This document shows, in pieces, positions 12,328 to 22,911 of a stretch of 64,000 bases of DNA (its first letter is position 1; each line of letters begins with the position of its first letter). Under the pieces are notes generated by a model. The model was not told the DNA's origin and made no database searches. It saw only the letters and a program-made list of their open reading frames with translations. Made by a program: the position numbers and the translations under genes. Origin of the DNA: Motacilla alba alba (Eukaryota > Chordata > Aves > Passeriformes > Motacillidae); assembly GCF_015832195.1 (NCBI RefSeq), contig NC_052027.1:2294001-2358000 (forward strand). The letters are read 5' to 3'.

Positions 12328-14904
12328 ATACCAGATCACAAAGAATGTGATGGCATCAATATCAAAGGCCACCTAAATATTTACACACTTAGAAGTCTCC
12401 CCCCATAAACAGAATATTAATTGAATTAACAGCACCAGGAATTGTCTGAACACCATCCCACATTGAAAATTTAGTATTCAGCTGGTTCTGAACAACTACA
12501 CTGATGTTCCTTAGAAGTATTTGCATGTTTCCAATTATTCAGCTCCAATTTTCTTCAATCCCAAGGAACAAGGCATGACATTTTTCCACATTAAGATAAA
12601 CTGAGCACGTTAGTCAAGTCCTACAATTTTTTGCATTGCACTGTTTATAATATTAATAGCTGTGCTTTAAGAAGTTCGCTATTGAACTGTCAGGAATGAT
12701 TTGTTACCAGGTGTTAGCATAATTTGCCAGCTGTCATATTTTAATCATTTTTATTTGCCTAAAATCTGACACTTAACTTTAGTTGGTAAATCAAGACATA
12801 TAGCAGCACTTATTTGATGCTACAGTAGCTAAGGGGGAAAAAAATGTGTGTCCTACAAGTGATATTTGTATTTTCAGGCAGAGAACAGATTCTGAAGTCC
12901 ACTGTCATTCATAATTCACACTGAATCGCTCCTGCTCTCCACAAAAGCTGTTTTTATTTAAGTAGTTCAAGCAGCTGCTGCAGGCTCTTGTTCAAGTGCA
13001 TTTTCACTCGTGTGAGGAGTTCCAGCGAAGCTTTTCAGCTGGATCTGGTGAGGAAAAGCTACTCCTCATATTAATGAGAGGAGAGACTGAGATCTCGTGC
13101 TCTGTCATCATTGTTCTTAAAGCCACAAACGAATTCAAGGCTGCTCTGTTGTTGTAAGTTCATGTCAAGTGTTCTTAAATGTCTGCATGAACATGAGATG
13201 AGGCTGTAACTAATTAATTATCAATACCTGAACAATGAGAAGGAGACAGATGAATACAGATGCTTGTCGGATGAGCTTGAATTTTTTTATTAGTATTCAT
13301 ATTTACTTGCACGTCAGATAAAAGATAAGTGTGTGAAAGACACATTTTGATATTAGCAAAACACTTGATTTTCTCCATGAAAAATCGTATTTTGGGCATT
13401 CACTCCACTTGTTTTGGATAGAAATATTGTCTCCTCTACCGTGGATTAAAAGGTGATTGATTACATGCAATGATGAAAAAAAATAATTATTAAGTTGCAA
13501 AGAGTTTTATGAGTTTCACCAGCAACTCATTGAATCTGATTTTATTACCTGATATTTTCAACCTAAAAAACTCCAGAATCAATGACATGGGAATGCAGAA
13601 ACGTGCTTTTGTAGTAAAAAATGGCTGTAGAATTTAAGGCTGAAAATAGAGAAACATCACAGAAGTGATAGGAAGAATTTCTTTCTGGCATGGTTTCATT
13701 TAGGATATATATGTAACTATTATATATTTTTAATATATATAATATTGACTCAGTAAAATGCACTGATTCAGGAAAAAAAGTGGAATTGCAGATAGAGAAA
13801 AAGAGACAAACGTGGATAGTTACAGAATAGGGAACAGAAATAGAGACATCGTCATTTGAGAGTCATAAATTGAATAATAAGAAGCAGAAAATTAGAAAAA
13901 AAGCCATGGGAAAACTTCCTCAGAGTGGAACAGCAATTGGTAGGGCTGCAATTTTTGGGTTTTTTTAGACCCAAATTCCATTGCTTTTGGATCATTGTCC
14001 CAGTTTTTCATACCTGTTTCCATGTGGGTCAACACAACAAGCCTTTAAATATCATCAGAATTGTTGGCTGTGACTGTTACAGTGGTACCACAACTGGAGT
14101 CATTAATGTGGATTCATAAAGATTTACCTCAGAGAGTTTTGGCACCTTTCTAAATAACAATATTGCACCCAAATTTCCCCTAAAATAATCCTTGTGGTTC
14201 ATCTTGCTGGTCAAAGAATCATTTCCAAAAGACTTCTGAAAACCTCAGCAGATGGTGAAGGACAGGCCTCCCAGCTTTTCCTAAGAAAGAAAGAACTTCC
14301 ACTCTTAAAAAATATTTGTCTTGTCTCTTGTTTGAATATATCTTGGTTCAATTTTCACTTTGATGCTTTTTCCACTAAGGATTTTCCCAGTATCCAGTAG
14401 AATTCTCCCTTGTGAGGTGGCCTGGTGTAGGGGCCTGCCCTGAAAATGTGGAGCAGCTCCTGGTGGGTTCTGAAGGAGCTTCAGTGCCCTTTTAATGGAG
14501 ACCCCTTTTAACAGGAACCAAACCAAACCAAACCCTTGATTTCCCACAGATAATCATTTTCCTCCCCTGAGGAGTTTGTGGGGTTTTTTTCCCCCAAATT
14601 CTTTCCATCAGCACTGGAATATCTCCAGAGAAACCAGCATGGATTTACATCCCCTCTGCCATCAGGAACATGGATCCTTTCTGTTGGTGCATCCTCTCAG
14701 AGCTGTTGTTCCCTTGCTGTGTGGAAAGCTAAATCATTTTCCTTGGGACAACTTGCCAGGTACCAACCTAAATTTAGCAGATATGGCCTCATTCTTGTCT
14801 TCTAAATACATCTTTGAACCTGAGCATATTAAACATTCTCATTCTGAGGAAGAGGTGAGTGAGGGATCCAGAATGCTCTTTATTATTTCTCTGCTCTCAT
14901 GATT
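12328..14904. other. Long AT-rich unannotated stretch
   Basis: No gene or mobile element recognised. 12480-12820 is repeat-free AT-rich sequence with E-box (CAGCTG) and TAAT-type sites. 13700-13745 is an AT dinucleotide-rich patch. Open frames here are short and without support. Confidence 0.4.
13697..13746. repeat. AT-rich low-complexity patch
   Basis: It consists almost wholly of TA/AT steps (ATATATAT, TTATATATTTTTAATATATATAATATT). It is an unstable, easily melted segment with no other content. Confidence 0.8.
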
Positions 14905-15900
14905 ATTTACCTGCACATCAATCTTCGTGTCATCTGAAACTTTTACCAGCCAATCATTACTGAAAATGATTAATAGCAGTAAGCAGATACCAGAAGAATC
15001 CCAGCTCTGCACTTAATTATTATTCCCCTCTGATGACTCCATTTCAGATCCATTAGCTTGCCCATTTTTAATAGATTTAACCTCTGTTTTATTGCTATTG
15101 AGTAATTCTCACTTTTAATCAGAATATTCCCAAGGCTGAGTCAGATACCCTACAAAAGTCAGAGTGGCACAGAAGCCATGCTGGTGATGTTATCAGTGAA
15201 ACAAAATTGGGGTTGTTTGTTTGACAGGACCCTTTCAGGGGGTCGTGTGGAATGACAATCACGTTCCCATCTTCACTTCTTCCTCCTGAATCTTGTATCA
15301 GCTTTAATCCCATTATTTGCCCAGCACTGAGGTCAGGGGAAGTCATTTAGAGGTGCCAGGTTGTTCTGGCTGTGCATCTGGAGCACTGCCCCAGTATTAA
15401 TGCTCCAACAATCTGTTGGAATTTCTCTAGGATCAATCATGTATTAAAAACCAACATTCTCCTAGAATAACCTCCCCTGGCTACAGGGATCACCCTCTGT
15501 AGATGGTATCAGGGCTGTCAGTTTAAAAATGTTTGTATTTATATGCATTTTTTAACATTCCTAGTAGTTAACAGCTGACTCCTAAATACTCCATCCTCGT
15601 ATTTCTTTGGAAAGTAGGAGATGAGAATATTTAAGGAGCAGTTCTCCTTTCCCTGCATTGTTATTAACAATCTTATCACCACTATTGTGAAGTGATAAAC
15701 CCAGAACTCTGCTGGGATTTCTTTTGTACAAAACCCCCTTATAATTGTGTCTGATTTTCCTCAACAGTTATGAATGGACTCTTCCTGAGAATTAAGCTTT
15801 TTTTTTTCAGCATACTGTACTTCTAAAGTCCTTCCACTTGTTCGTGTTTATATACTGGGGTTTTTTCCACATTTAATATCTGATTTCATTTTATACCTTC
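14905..15900 (-). mobile_element. Ancient L3/CR1-like LINE, reverse-transcriptase segment
   Basis: Read on the minus strand, the bases at 14920-14943 give KVSDDTKI, matching the KFADDTK active-site motif of CR1/L3 reverse transcriptases with both aspartates kept. Around 15135-15175 the minus strand gives SDFCRVSD, comparable to the LDFCKAFD motif. The plus strand also follows the recalled reverse complement of L3: 'tgtcatctgaaacttttacc', 'agcttgcccatttttaatag', 'ctacaaaagtcagag', 'ggaatttctctagg', 'ttattaacaatcttatcacc' and 'tctgattttcctcaacag'. Many stops and indels break the frame, so it is a dead fossil. The upper boundary is uncertain. Confidence 0.65.
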
Positions 15901-16215
15901 CACAGAAGGCACGTTTTGCCCCTGGTTAACAAATCAGCTTAGCAACTTCTTCACAAATGCTACTTCTCACTTCAGTTTTTCACTAGGCAATCTGAAATTT
16001 TTCTCTTCCCACATCCCTGTGCAAATTTTTGTGTCTCTCTGGGACCTATGATCATCAAGTGTTGATTCACTCAAAAAACCATTTGGACCATCTGATATGA
16101 TCATCGTGCACTGCACACCATCAGGATTATCCTACAATAATGGCATGAAACCCATAGGGCAGAAAAAGAAAATAGCGAAGAATGTGTTCAAAAAGAAGAA
16201 TTCTTTATTTCTTTA
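15901..16215. other. Unannotated stretch
   Basis: It may be a further diverged part of the old LINE to its left, but I cannot match it. 'atgatcatc' occurs twice (16049 and 16098). Confidence 0.3.
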
Positions 16216-16418
16216 GATATTGGGAAGAAATTCCTCCCTATAAGGCCCTGGCACAGGGTGCCCAGAGCAGCTGTGGTACCCCTGGATCCCTGGCAGTGCC
16301 CAAGGCCAGGATGGACACTGGGGCTGGGAGCAGCCTGGGACAGTGGAAGGTGTCCCTGCCATGGCAGGGGTGGCACTGGATGAAGGTCCCTTCCAACCCA
16401 AGCCACTCCATGATTGCT
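16216..16418 (+). mobile_element. CR1 LINE 3' tail (young subfamily)
   Basis: It reads 'attgggaagaaattcctccc', 'ggccctggcacagggtgccc', 'agagcagctgtggtacccct', 'ggatccctggcagtgcccaa', 'gtgtccctgccatggcaggg' and 'gaaggtcccttccaacccaa'. The tail is complete to the GATTGCTGT end and the element is strongly 5'-truncated. Confidence 0.9.
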
Positions 16419-16900
16419 GTAAAGTATTGCTTTAAGAACCCAAATTTTTGGATGTAATTCATCAGTTAAATATTCTTGTCAACTTCCAAGCCCTGAGTGC
16501 AGCTCTGCTCTCATCCTCTCAGGGCTGTGTGGCTCCCCGTGGGTTACGGTGGTGCTCACACCTTCACCAGCTCATTTGTAGGATCTGGCTTCCTTTGGCT
16601 CAGATATCCAGTGAGGGTGTTAGAAACCTGACTAATGAGGACTTGGGAACAGTGCCTGGAAGTGAGGTAGAAGCCAGGAGATATTAACTAAAAGTTTTCA
16701 GTCAATAATATTAAGTAGAAAACCCAGCCGAGAAAACCGTCACGTTTTTGGGCAGTTCATGAGGAGAATGAAAGACAAGATTTCAGCTGACAAACTCCTT
16801 GTTGTGACTGTTCTTCCAGTTCTCCTTGTAACTGACAACAGGGGGAAAAAAAATTGATTCCTTCCACATTTTCTAAGTTGTGACAATGGCTCAGTTATAA

Positions 16901-16974
16901 AATCACAGAATCATTAAGATTGGAAAAGCACTCTGAGATGATCAAGCATTAACCCAACACTGCTGGTATGTTGA
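16901..16974 (-). mobile_element. CR1 LINE 3' end fragment (older subfamily)
   Basis: 'aatcacagaatcattaagat', 'tggaaaagcactctgagatg' and 'attaacccaacactgctgg' are the reverse complement of the older CR1 tail. Only about 70 bp are recognisable. Confidence 0.75.
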
Positions 16975-17469
16975 AATAATGATGTGGTTTATTATTCCTG
17001 CCAGAGTTATGATTTCCCCTGTTAACAATATTTCCACTTGAGAATTATTGCATTTTGAAGAAGTTGCAAAACCTGACACGTCTCACCTTGAGAGGAAGAG
17101 CTGAAAAATGAAGCACTCAGCGGAGTTTGGAGAGGACCAAAAGGAGACACAGAAACTGGTGTTAGGGAAGGATGGATGTCTCCTCCAGATCTGCCACATG
17201 GAATCATTAATTTCAGCTGGAAGGAATATTTGGGTAAGACAAGGGAAGTTTTTCTCAGTGTGAAATGAGTGAAGCAATGGAGGAACCCGTGGAGCCTTTG
17301 AAACCTTGGGAGCTGAAGGATCTTAGAACCAATTCTGCACCAAACACCACCAGCAGTGGGGAGGAAGGAGAAGGGATAAATCAGGGGACCTCTGAAGATG
17401 AACCCAAAGTCCCTTCAGAGCAGTCTTCTGTGATTTCATATTGAGGGTGTTTTTCTAGAGCAAAAGCCC

Positions 17470-18150
17470 TGGCAAACCAAACGAGGAAAAATTATTTCAA
17501 GGCTCAGGGGCATTTATTGCCAGCTACAAAAAATGACACGTCATAAAAAGTTAGTTAATATATTAAATATGTCATTATATTTATGATAACAATTAAAACA
17601 GCAAAAGCTTAATAACTAATGAACATTGAGAGAACTTTGCTATCCAATAAATTTGGTGATAAAGAATTGTTTTTGACAGCAGCATTTATCATGGCCTACC
17701 TAGAACTGTTGTATCTGTTTGTTGTACTTAATAAACAATGATAAATATATCTTTGTGCAGGAGAGTAGCTTAAATGTGTGTTGTGCAATCTTCTTGAGAA
17801 ACTGTAGCCAAGACTAATTAAATGATTCTAATTAAAATTGTGTGGCTAGAAAGGAAATTAATGGCTTCATTTGTACTATTTGTTTATTTCATTGTCAAGT
17901 GTACTGGATATAATTGCAGTGCAAAGAAGAAATCATCGAAATTATTTTTTCTTCTGTTGGTTCCCTGTTCCATCAATTTATTGTAGAGGCTTCATTTTCT
18001 CTATCTTTAGAGGGAAACAATGCTGACAAAATGTGAAACCTCAACAAAGTTATTTTCTTGTTTGGAGCTGTTAGATGGAGAATACATTTATTGAACAAAG
18101 TAAAGGTTAAGCTTCAATTAAGCATTCTAAATATATTTTGTGAGCTATTG
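17470..18150. promoter_or_regulatory. AT-rich, TAAT-rich block, possible conserved non-coding element
   Basis: This block has no recognisable repeat, almost no CpG, and many homeodomain-like cores (for example AATTAA near 17818, 17830 and 17858, TTAATTA/TAATTAAA forms) and forkhead-like ATAAACAA (17730). Long repeat-free stretches like this often prove to be conserved enhancers near developmental genes in amniotes. That is inference; composition alone does not show function. Confidence 0.25.
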
Positions 18151-18552
18151 AAAAACCATAATGTCTCAGCCCACATGGTTCACTGGAAGCTTGGAACAAA
18201 ATAAATGAGAATAGAAGCAGAAGGAGTGCTCAGATGGTGAATCTCTAACATGTGGCTTACAAAAGAATGTGGTGTTACTCCTGCCATCTTTTATGGACAG
18301 TTTGTATCAGATAAAATAGGCAAAAAAATCCTTATTAGTGATATTTTCTTTTTTTAACTGCAAACAGAGTCTCAGACACAAAAGCAGAAGAACGCCTGAT
18401 TTTTTTTTTTTTCCCCAGGGTGAGGTTTACATTTCACCAGTTCTGTAAGGACTCCTCAGATCCAGGGAATAATAAATCAGATTATTGATCCAGCTCCTAC
18501 AAGCAGCTCCACATTCTTTTATGTGAGTCTGGAAAACTGCAGATTGGAGCAG

Positions 18553-18709
18553 CCTCCTCCTTCTCCTCCTCCTCCTCCTTCTCCTTCTCCTTCTCCTTCT
18601 CCTTCTCCTTCTCCTTCTCCTTCTCCTTCTCCTTCTCCTTCTCCTTCTCCTTCTCCTTCTCCTTCTCCTTCTCCTTCTCCTTCTCCTTCTCCTTCTCCTT
18701 CTCCTTCTC
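18553..18709. repeat. (CTCCTT)n hexanucleotide microsatellite
   Basis: It is pure from 18575 to 18709, about 22.5 units, preceded by an imperfect CTC/CTT lead-in. The plus strand is all pyrimidine and the minus strand all purine. The tract therefore opens long artefact frames: poly-Ser-Pro on plus and poly-Arg on minus. Such mirror-symmetric homopurine tracts can adopt triplex DNA and are usually length-variable. Confidence 0.97.
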
Positions 18710-19419
18710 ATTCCCTGCCCACTGCAGGGAGCTGGGGAGGGATCAAGAGGATCCTGCAAGAGAGGAACTCCACAGGTTTCTTTCAGGACACTCAGCACTG
18801 CTCAGGTAATTCCTAATTCCCCTTAATGAACTTGAACAGCGGCAGAATTGTTTTGAGAATTTCATTCCAACTAGAAGACGTGAAACTGAAGGATTCTGAA
18901 ATTCAGGAGCTTAAAATATGTTTATGTTTGGGCTGGACTGTGTTCCTGGATTTTTTTTCTTACATTTCTTACATTTCCTACAGAAAGCAGATGTTCTTTG
19001 TGGAAATTTCTGATTAATAAAAAATACAGTTTCCCTTTTTAAAATTTGTTTCAGTCGAGCAATTTTGACAACTGAACCATAGCTAAATCCTTTATGCTGA
19101 AAATAAAATCCGTCTTTATGTTTTTTGTCTAAATGTGCTTCAGCAATGCCATACACAAACTAACTTTTATAGCCCTGATAAGTGGAAAAATGTAGGAAAT
19201 GAGAGTATATTTGAAAATGCTTCCATTAGAGACATTTGTTAAAGCTGGCTAAACTAATGACTTATTTTCTGCCTAAATCAGAGAGATTAATCTATAACTT
19301 TAAATTCAGAACAAAAAGAGCTCTGCTGAAACATAAAGTCTCGAGTAAAACAATTCTCCTCAAGGGCAGGAGACTCATCATCCTTCTCAGTGAGTGCTTT
19401 TTCTTTGCCTCCACTTCTC
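18710..19419. other. Unannotated stretch
   Basis: No gene or repeat recognised. 'cttacatttcttacatttcc' at 18959-18978 is a small internal tandem. Confidence 0.4.
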
Positions 19420-19810
19420 TGTGATGTGGGATTTGCAGGGGTCCCAGGATAAGGGAAGAGACGAGAATGTTGACTCCATGTTTCAGAAGGCTGATTTATT
19501 ATATGATGATATATATTATATTAAAAATGCTATATTAAAACTATACTAAAAGAATAAAGAGAAAAGATCATCAGAAAGCTGGGCAGGAATAGAAAGGAAT
19601 GAATAACAAAGGCTGTGACTGAGCAGAGTCTGACCCAGCTGCCTCCTTGATTGGTTATTAAGTACAAACACCTCCCATGGACCAGCCAAGGCAGCACCTG
19701 TTGCATTCCACAGCAGCAGAGTTATTGGTTACATTTCTTTCCTGAGGCTCCTCAGCTTCTCAGAAGAAGAGAATCCTAGCAAAGGACTTTCATAAAATAT
19801 GTCTGTGACA
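19420..19810 (-). mobile_element. Solo LTR, passerine ERVL-type (TguLTR5-like)
   Basis: In the minus direction it begins TGTCACAGACATATTTTATG and ends near the plus-strand TGTGATGTGGG, giving TG...CA termini. It keeps AATAAA on the minus strand in the complement of 'ctgatttattat' (about 19492-19501), and the internal block 'ttgattggttattaagtaca' with 'gcacctgttgcattccacag', both shared with the copy at 39130-39515. I recall this as a family abundant in zebra finch; the name is tentative. No target-site duplication is visible. There is no gag, pol or env nearby, so it is a solo LTR. Confidence 0.8.
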
Positions 19811-20110
19811 CCGCAACTCAGAAATGCCCGCGCTGGATGGCAGCCCGCCATGGCCTCGTGCTGCTGGCGTGGCACTGGGCTCTGGGAGATCACCTCGGCC
19901 TGGAGAGCTCTCCAAACACAGGAGTGACGTGCTGAGGGAGCAGCTGCAGCCCTGACTCGCTGTCATGGTGAGATAAGAGGTCAGATCACGAATGGAGCTG
20001 TGGGCCTTGCCCTCGCCCTGCCTGCACGAACCACGGGCACTGCTGCCGCACTGGTTTGGACTGGAACCCCAGAGCTCTCGCTGGGCTGGCTCCTGCCTGT
20101 GCCACTGCAG
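19811..20110. other. GC-rich, moderately CpG-rich segment
   Basis: About 15 CpGs lie in the first 270 bases, at roughly 61% GC by hand count, which is higher than the neighbourhood but only borderline for a CpG island. It begins exactly at the LTR edge. No transcription-start signal was identified and long open frames here have no protein resemblance. Confidence 0.4.
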
Positions 20111-20299
20111 GGTGAAACATGAAGGGGAGAGCCTGATGCCTGCCCTGCACAAGCCTTGGAGGTTTGGGTTTGTGCCTCCTCTGGTTTGGCCCCACGGGCT
20201 GAAGGTTCCTGTGTGTCCGGAGTGGCTGTCACCAGCTCCTGGTGGCCATTGTCCCATCCAGCACGGTCCAGAGGGGTCATTCCTCATGGACAGCCGTGC

Positions 20300-20696
20300 A
20301 TGGAGCTGGGGATGAGCGATGAGGAGACTGGAAAGGGGCTCAGCTGGAGAAAAGGAGCTCGGGGGGACCCTGTGGCTCTGCACAGCTCCTGGCAGGAGGG
20401 GACAGCCAGAGGGGTCGGGCTGTGCTCCCAGGGAACAGGGACAGGGTGAGAGAGAACAGCCTCATGCTGGGCCAGGGGAGGCTCAGGGTGGCCAGCAGCA
20501 GGAATTTCTCCATGAATAGGCTTCTCAGGAACTGGAACTGCCCTGGGAGGTTTGGAGTGTCCACCCCTGGAGGTGTCCAAGGACTTCCGGGAGGTGGCAC
20601 TCAGAGCTCTGGGCTGGGTACAAGGTGGGGATGGGCACAGCAGGGACTTCACCCTGCAGGTCTTTTCCAAGCTCAGTGGTTCTGTGATCCTGTGGT
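20300..20696 (+). mobile_element. CR1 LINE 3' region
   Basis: It reads 'ggaaaggggctcagctggag', 'aaaaggagctcggggggacc', 'gggaacagggacagggtgag', 'ctcagggtggccagcagcag', 'aggcttctcaggaactggaa', 'tccacccctggaggtgtcca' and 'agctcagtggttctgtgatc'. A closely similar CR1 subfamily member lies at 62611-62974. It is 5'-truncated and non-coding. Confidence 0.85.
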
Positions 20697-22056
20697 CAGG
20701 AATGGTCAGGGGATGTGCCTGGGTCTCACACCCCTGACCCCACTGATCTGTAGGCCCACACGAGGCCCTGCACAGTGTGCAGCTGCCTCCAGCTGCAGCG
20801 TGGGTTAAGCCGGCTGCTTCATCATCAGTGTCATGTTTTATTGGGGCAATCACTGTGCTATCAGCAGCTGGAATGCTCTGAGGACAGAAGCACAGCAAGT
20901 TCAGCAAAGACACTACTTTTTATTAGATCAGCTGATGTAGCTGAAAGAAAAGCAGACAAGATCTTTATTTCCCACGGGAAACTCGCTTTGGATGTGAAAT
21001 AGAGGTCTTCTGTTTCCCATCAATACACTTCCAGAAGTTCTGGGTCCTGGATCTGGGTGGGCAGGCAAAAATAACAGAAAATTAAATAAAATGCATGACA
21101 GATGACTGTGGAGGTGGGGAATAGCACCTTTATAAAGCCAGATTCACCTTCTCTTTCCCTGTGATGTGATGCTCACATGGTTTTACCTCCCACATGTGCC
21201 AGGCAGGAAATTGCCAGATGCAAAGTGAGCCACAAACTTTCTTTGAGTCATTTTTGAAGGTGCCAGCAGACAAAAAAAATCATCTGCAACTCTCAAGAGA
21301 AAGGCTGTGGTTTTGTGTTACCAACTCCTGCTCACAGGGGTAAAAAGGTGGAGCTGAGTTATCCGACCTTGTGATGTTTCCCTATTAATTAAAGTTATTG
21401 CACTAAATAGATTTTAATGGCAGAAGGGTGTAAGCTACACCATACACAGCCAGGAGCTGTTTTCCACCAGCTGGGAGGAATCATTGCTCAGTAACAGTGA
21501 GAAGATCTTACTCTTTGCTCATTGGGAGTAGCTGTGGTGAGCTGAAGCAGTAGGAGCACACAAGTGTTGTAAAGCTTCTTGAAAAGGAATATAAAAACAT
21601 TACTACAGGACCTCCCTGCTTTGGCTGAAAAGCCTGAGACAACCAATTTCCTTTATAGCATTTTTCCCTTTTAATTGCCTGAAAAGTGTCCAAAAATGAA
21701 ACAAATTCATTTTTAAAATTATTTTTGGCTTGGTTTAATAATCTGCTTTCTACTCGTAGTTCTTCAATGAACAGTTCATACAAGCTTCAGCTTGGGCATT
21801 GTTTTTTCCTCTCCACTGTGAGGATCCTTCTGAGCATTTATTATTCACATTCAATAGTGCAAGGGGTTGATTTGACACCTGGGTCAAATGGAGGATTCAA
21901 GAAGCCACAGACCACTCTTTCCTTGAGGCCAGGCATGACAAACATCCCCAGCGTGAGCCGTGGCTGTGAGGGGTCAGCAGGAGCTCTCAGGCTGGTACAC
22001 TTCAGAATATTCTGCTCTGAGTGTGAACCCAAAAATACTTTGGGACAAAAAAAAGG

Positions 22057-22083
22057 GGGGTATCCATTTTCTACGGATACCCC
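22057..22083. repeat. 9-bp inverted repeat
   Basis: GGGGTATCC at 22057-22065 is matched by GGATACCCC at 22075-22083 with a 9-base spacer. It could form a short GC-rich hairpin. No function is assigned. Confidence 0.75.
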
Positions 22084-22842
22084 TGCACGAGGGCATCCTA
22101 CAAGACAAAAAATCCCTGGTGTTTAGGATACAAATCCTGATGCCACAGAATTGAAGAGCCAACACAGCTTGCCGTGGGATCACCTTCTCCTGACCCCACC
22201 AGGAACTTCTGCCCCCTTCCCTGCCTTGTTTTGAGGAGGGAACGAAGAGGACTCAAAGGAAAAACTGGATTTCCTTAAGAGCCAACATAACTTTTCCTGG
22301 CTTCTTTAAAAGCATCAGAGGTAACTTTGCTGGCTGCCTGGCTCTAAAAAGAACAGCAGGGATCAGATAAAAGGAGGACACTTGCTTTTAATTGTCTCTT
22401 TCCTTTCTCCCCACCCTTATTTCAGGGCAAGATTGCCCAGCAGAGTGGTTTTTTCTTTACATGATTTTTTTCTCTGATTCTGGATGACAGTATATTATAA
22501 ATCCAGCAATCTTGCCACTTTCCCACGGAGCAAGTAAAAAATGGAAGGAAGCAAAATGTGCAGAATTAGTGAGCTTGCTGTTAGGCCTGAAGTGCAGGTG
22601 TGTGTGTGCCACATCTCCAGTTTTGTGCCTCTGTGGGGAAGGGGCACTGGAATAACCAGGGAATACTGCTGTGCAGAAAAGTAGGAAGCTGCCTGAGTAT
22701 TAAATGAGAGGAAAATCAATGCAGTCCAAAGGTTGCCTCCAAGGAAACAAAACAGCATTTATAGCTACGTCTGTCTTGCTTCTTTTTGCTTGAAAATGCT
22801 GCTTGTTTGGCAAAACTCCTCCAGGATGGAGGCTGAGCTCCA

Positions 22843-22911
22843 GCATGGATGGGAGTATTTTGGCCAGAGGGTATTGTTTCTTCATGTCCTGGCCAAAATA
22901 CTTCCATGTGC
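22843..22911. repeat. Pre-miRNA-sized imperfect hairpin
   Basis: GGGAGTATTTTGGCCAG (22851-22867) pairs with CTGGCCAAAATACTTCC (22889-22905), leaving one wobble and a 21-base loop. After a small bulge, GCATG (22843-22847) can pair with TGTGC (22907-22911). The total is about 22 pairs within 69 bases. It may be a hairpin RNA, an inverted-repeat transposon relic or chance. Confidence 0.5.

Noticed and set aside
18427..18816. Open frames with a run of more than 50 arginines (minus) or Ser-Pro repeats (plus)
   Set aside because: They are translations of the (CTCCTT)n microsatellite; both strands are open because the repeat unit lacks stops.
19790..20383. 197-codon minus-strand open frame
   Set aside because: It crosses the LTR edge, the GC-rich segment and the start of a CR1; competing frames are open on both strands.
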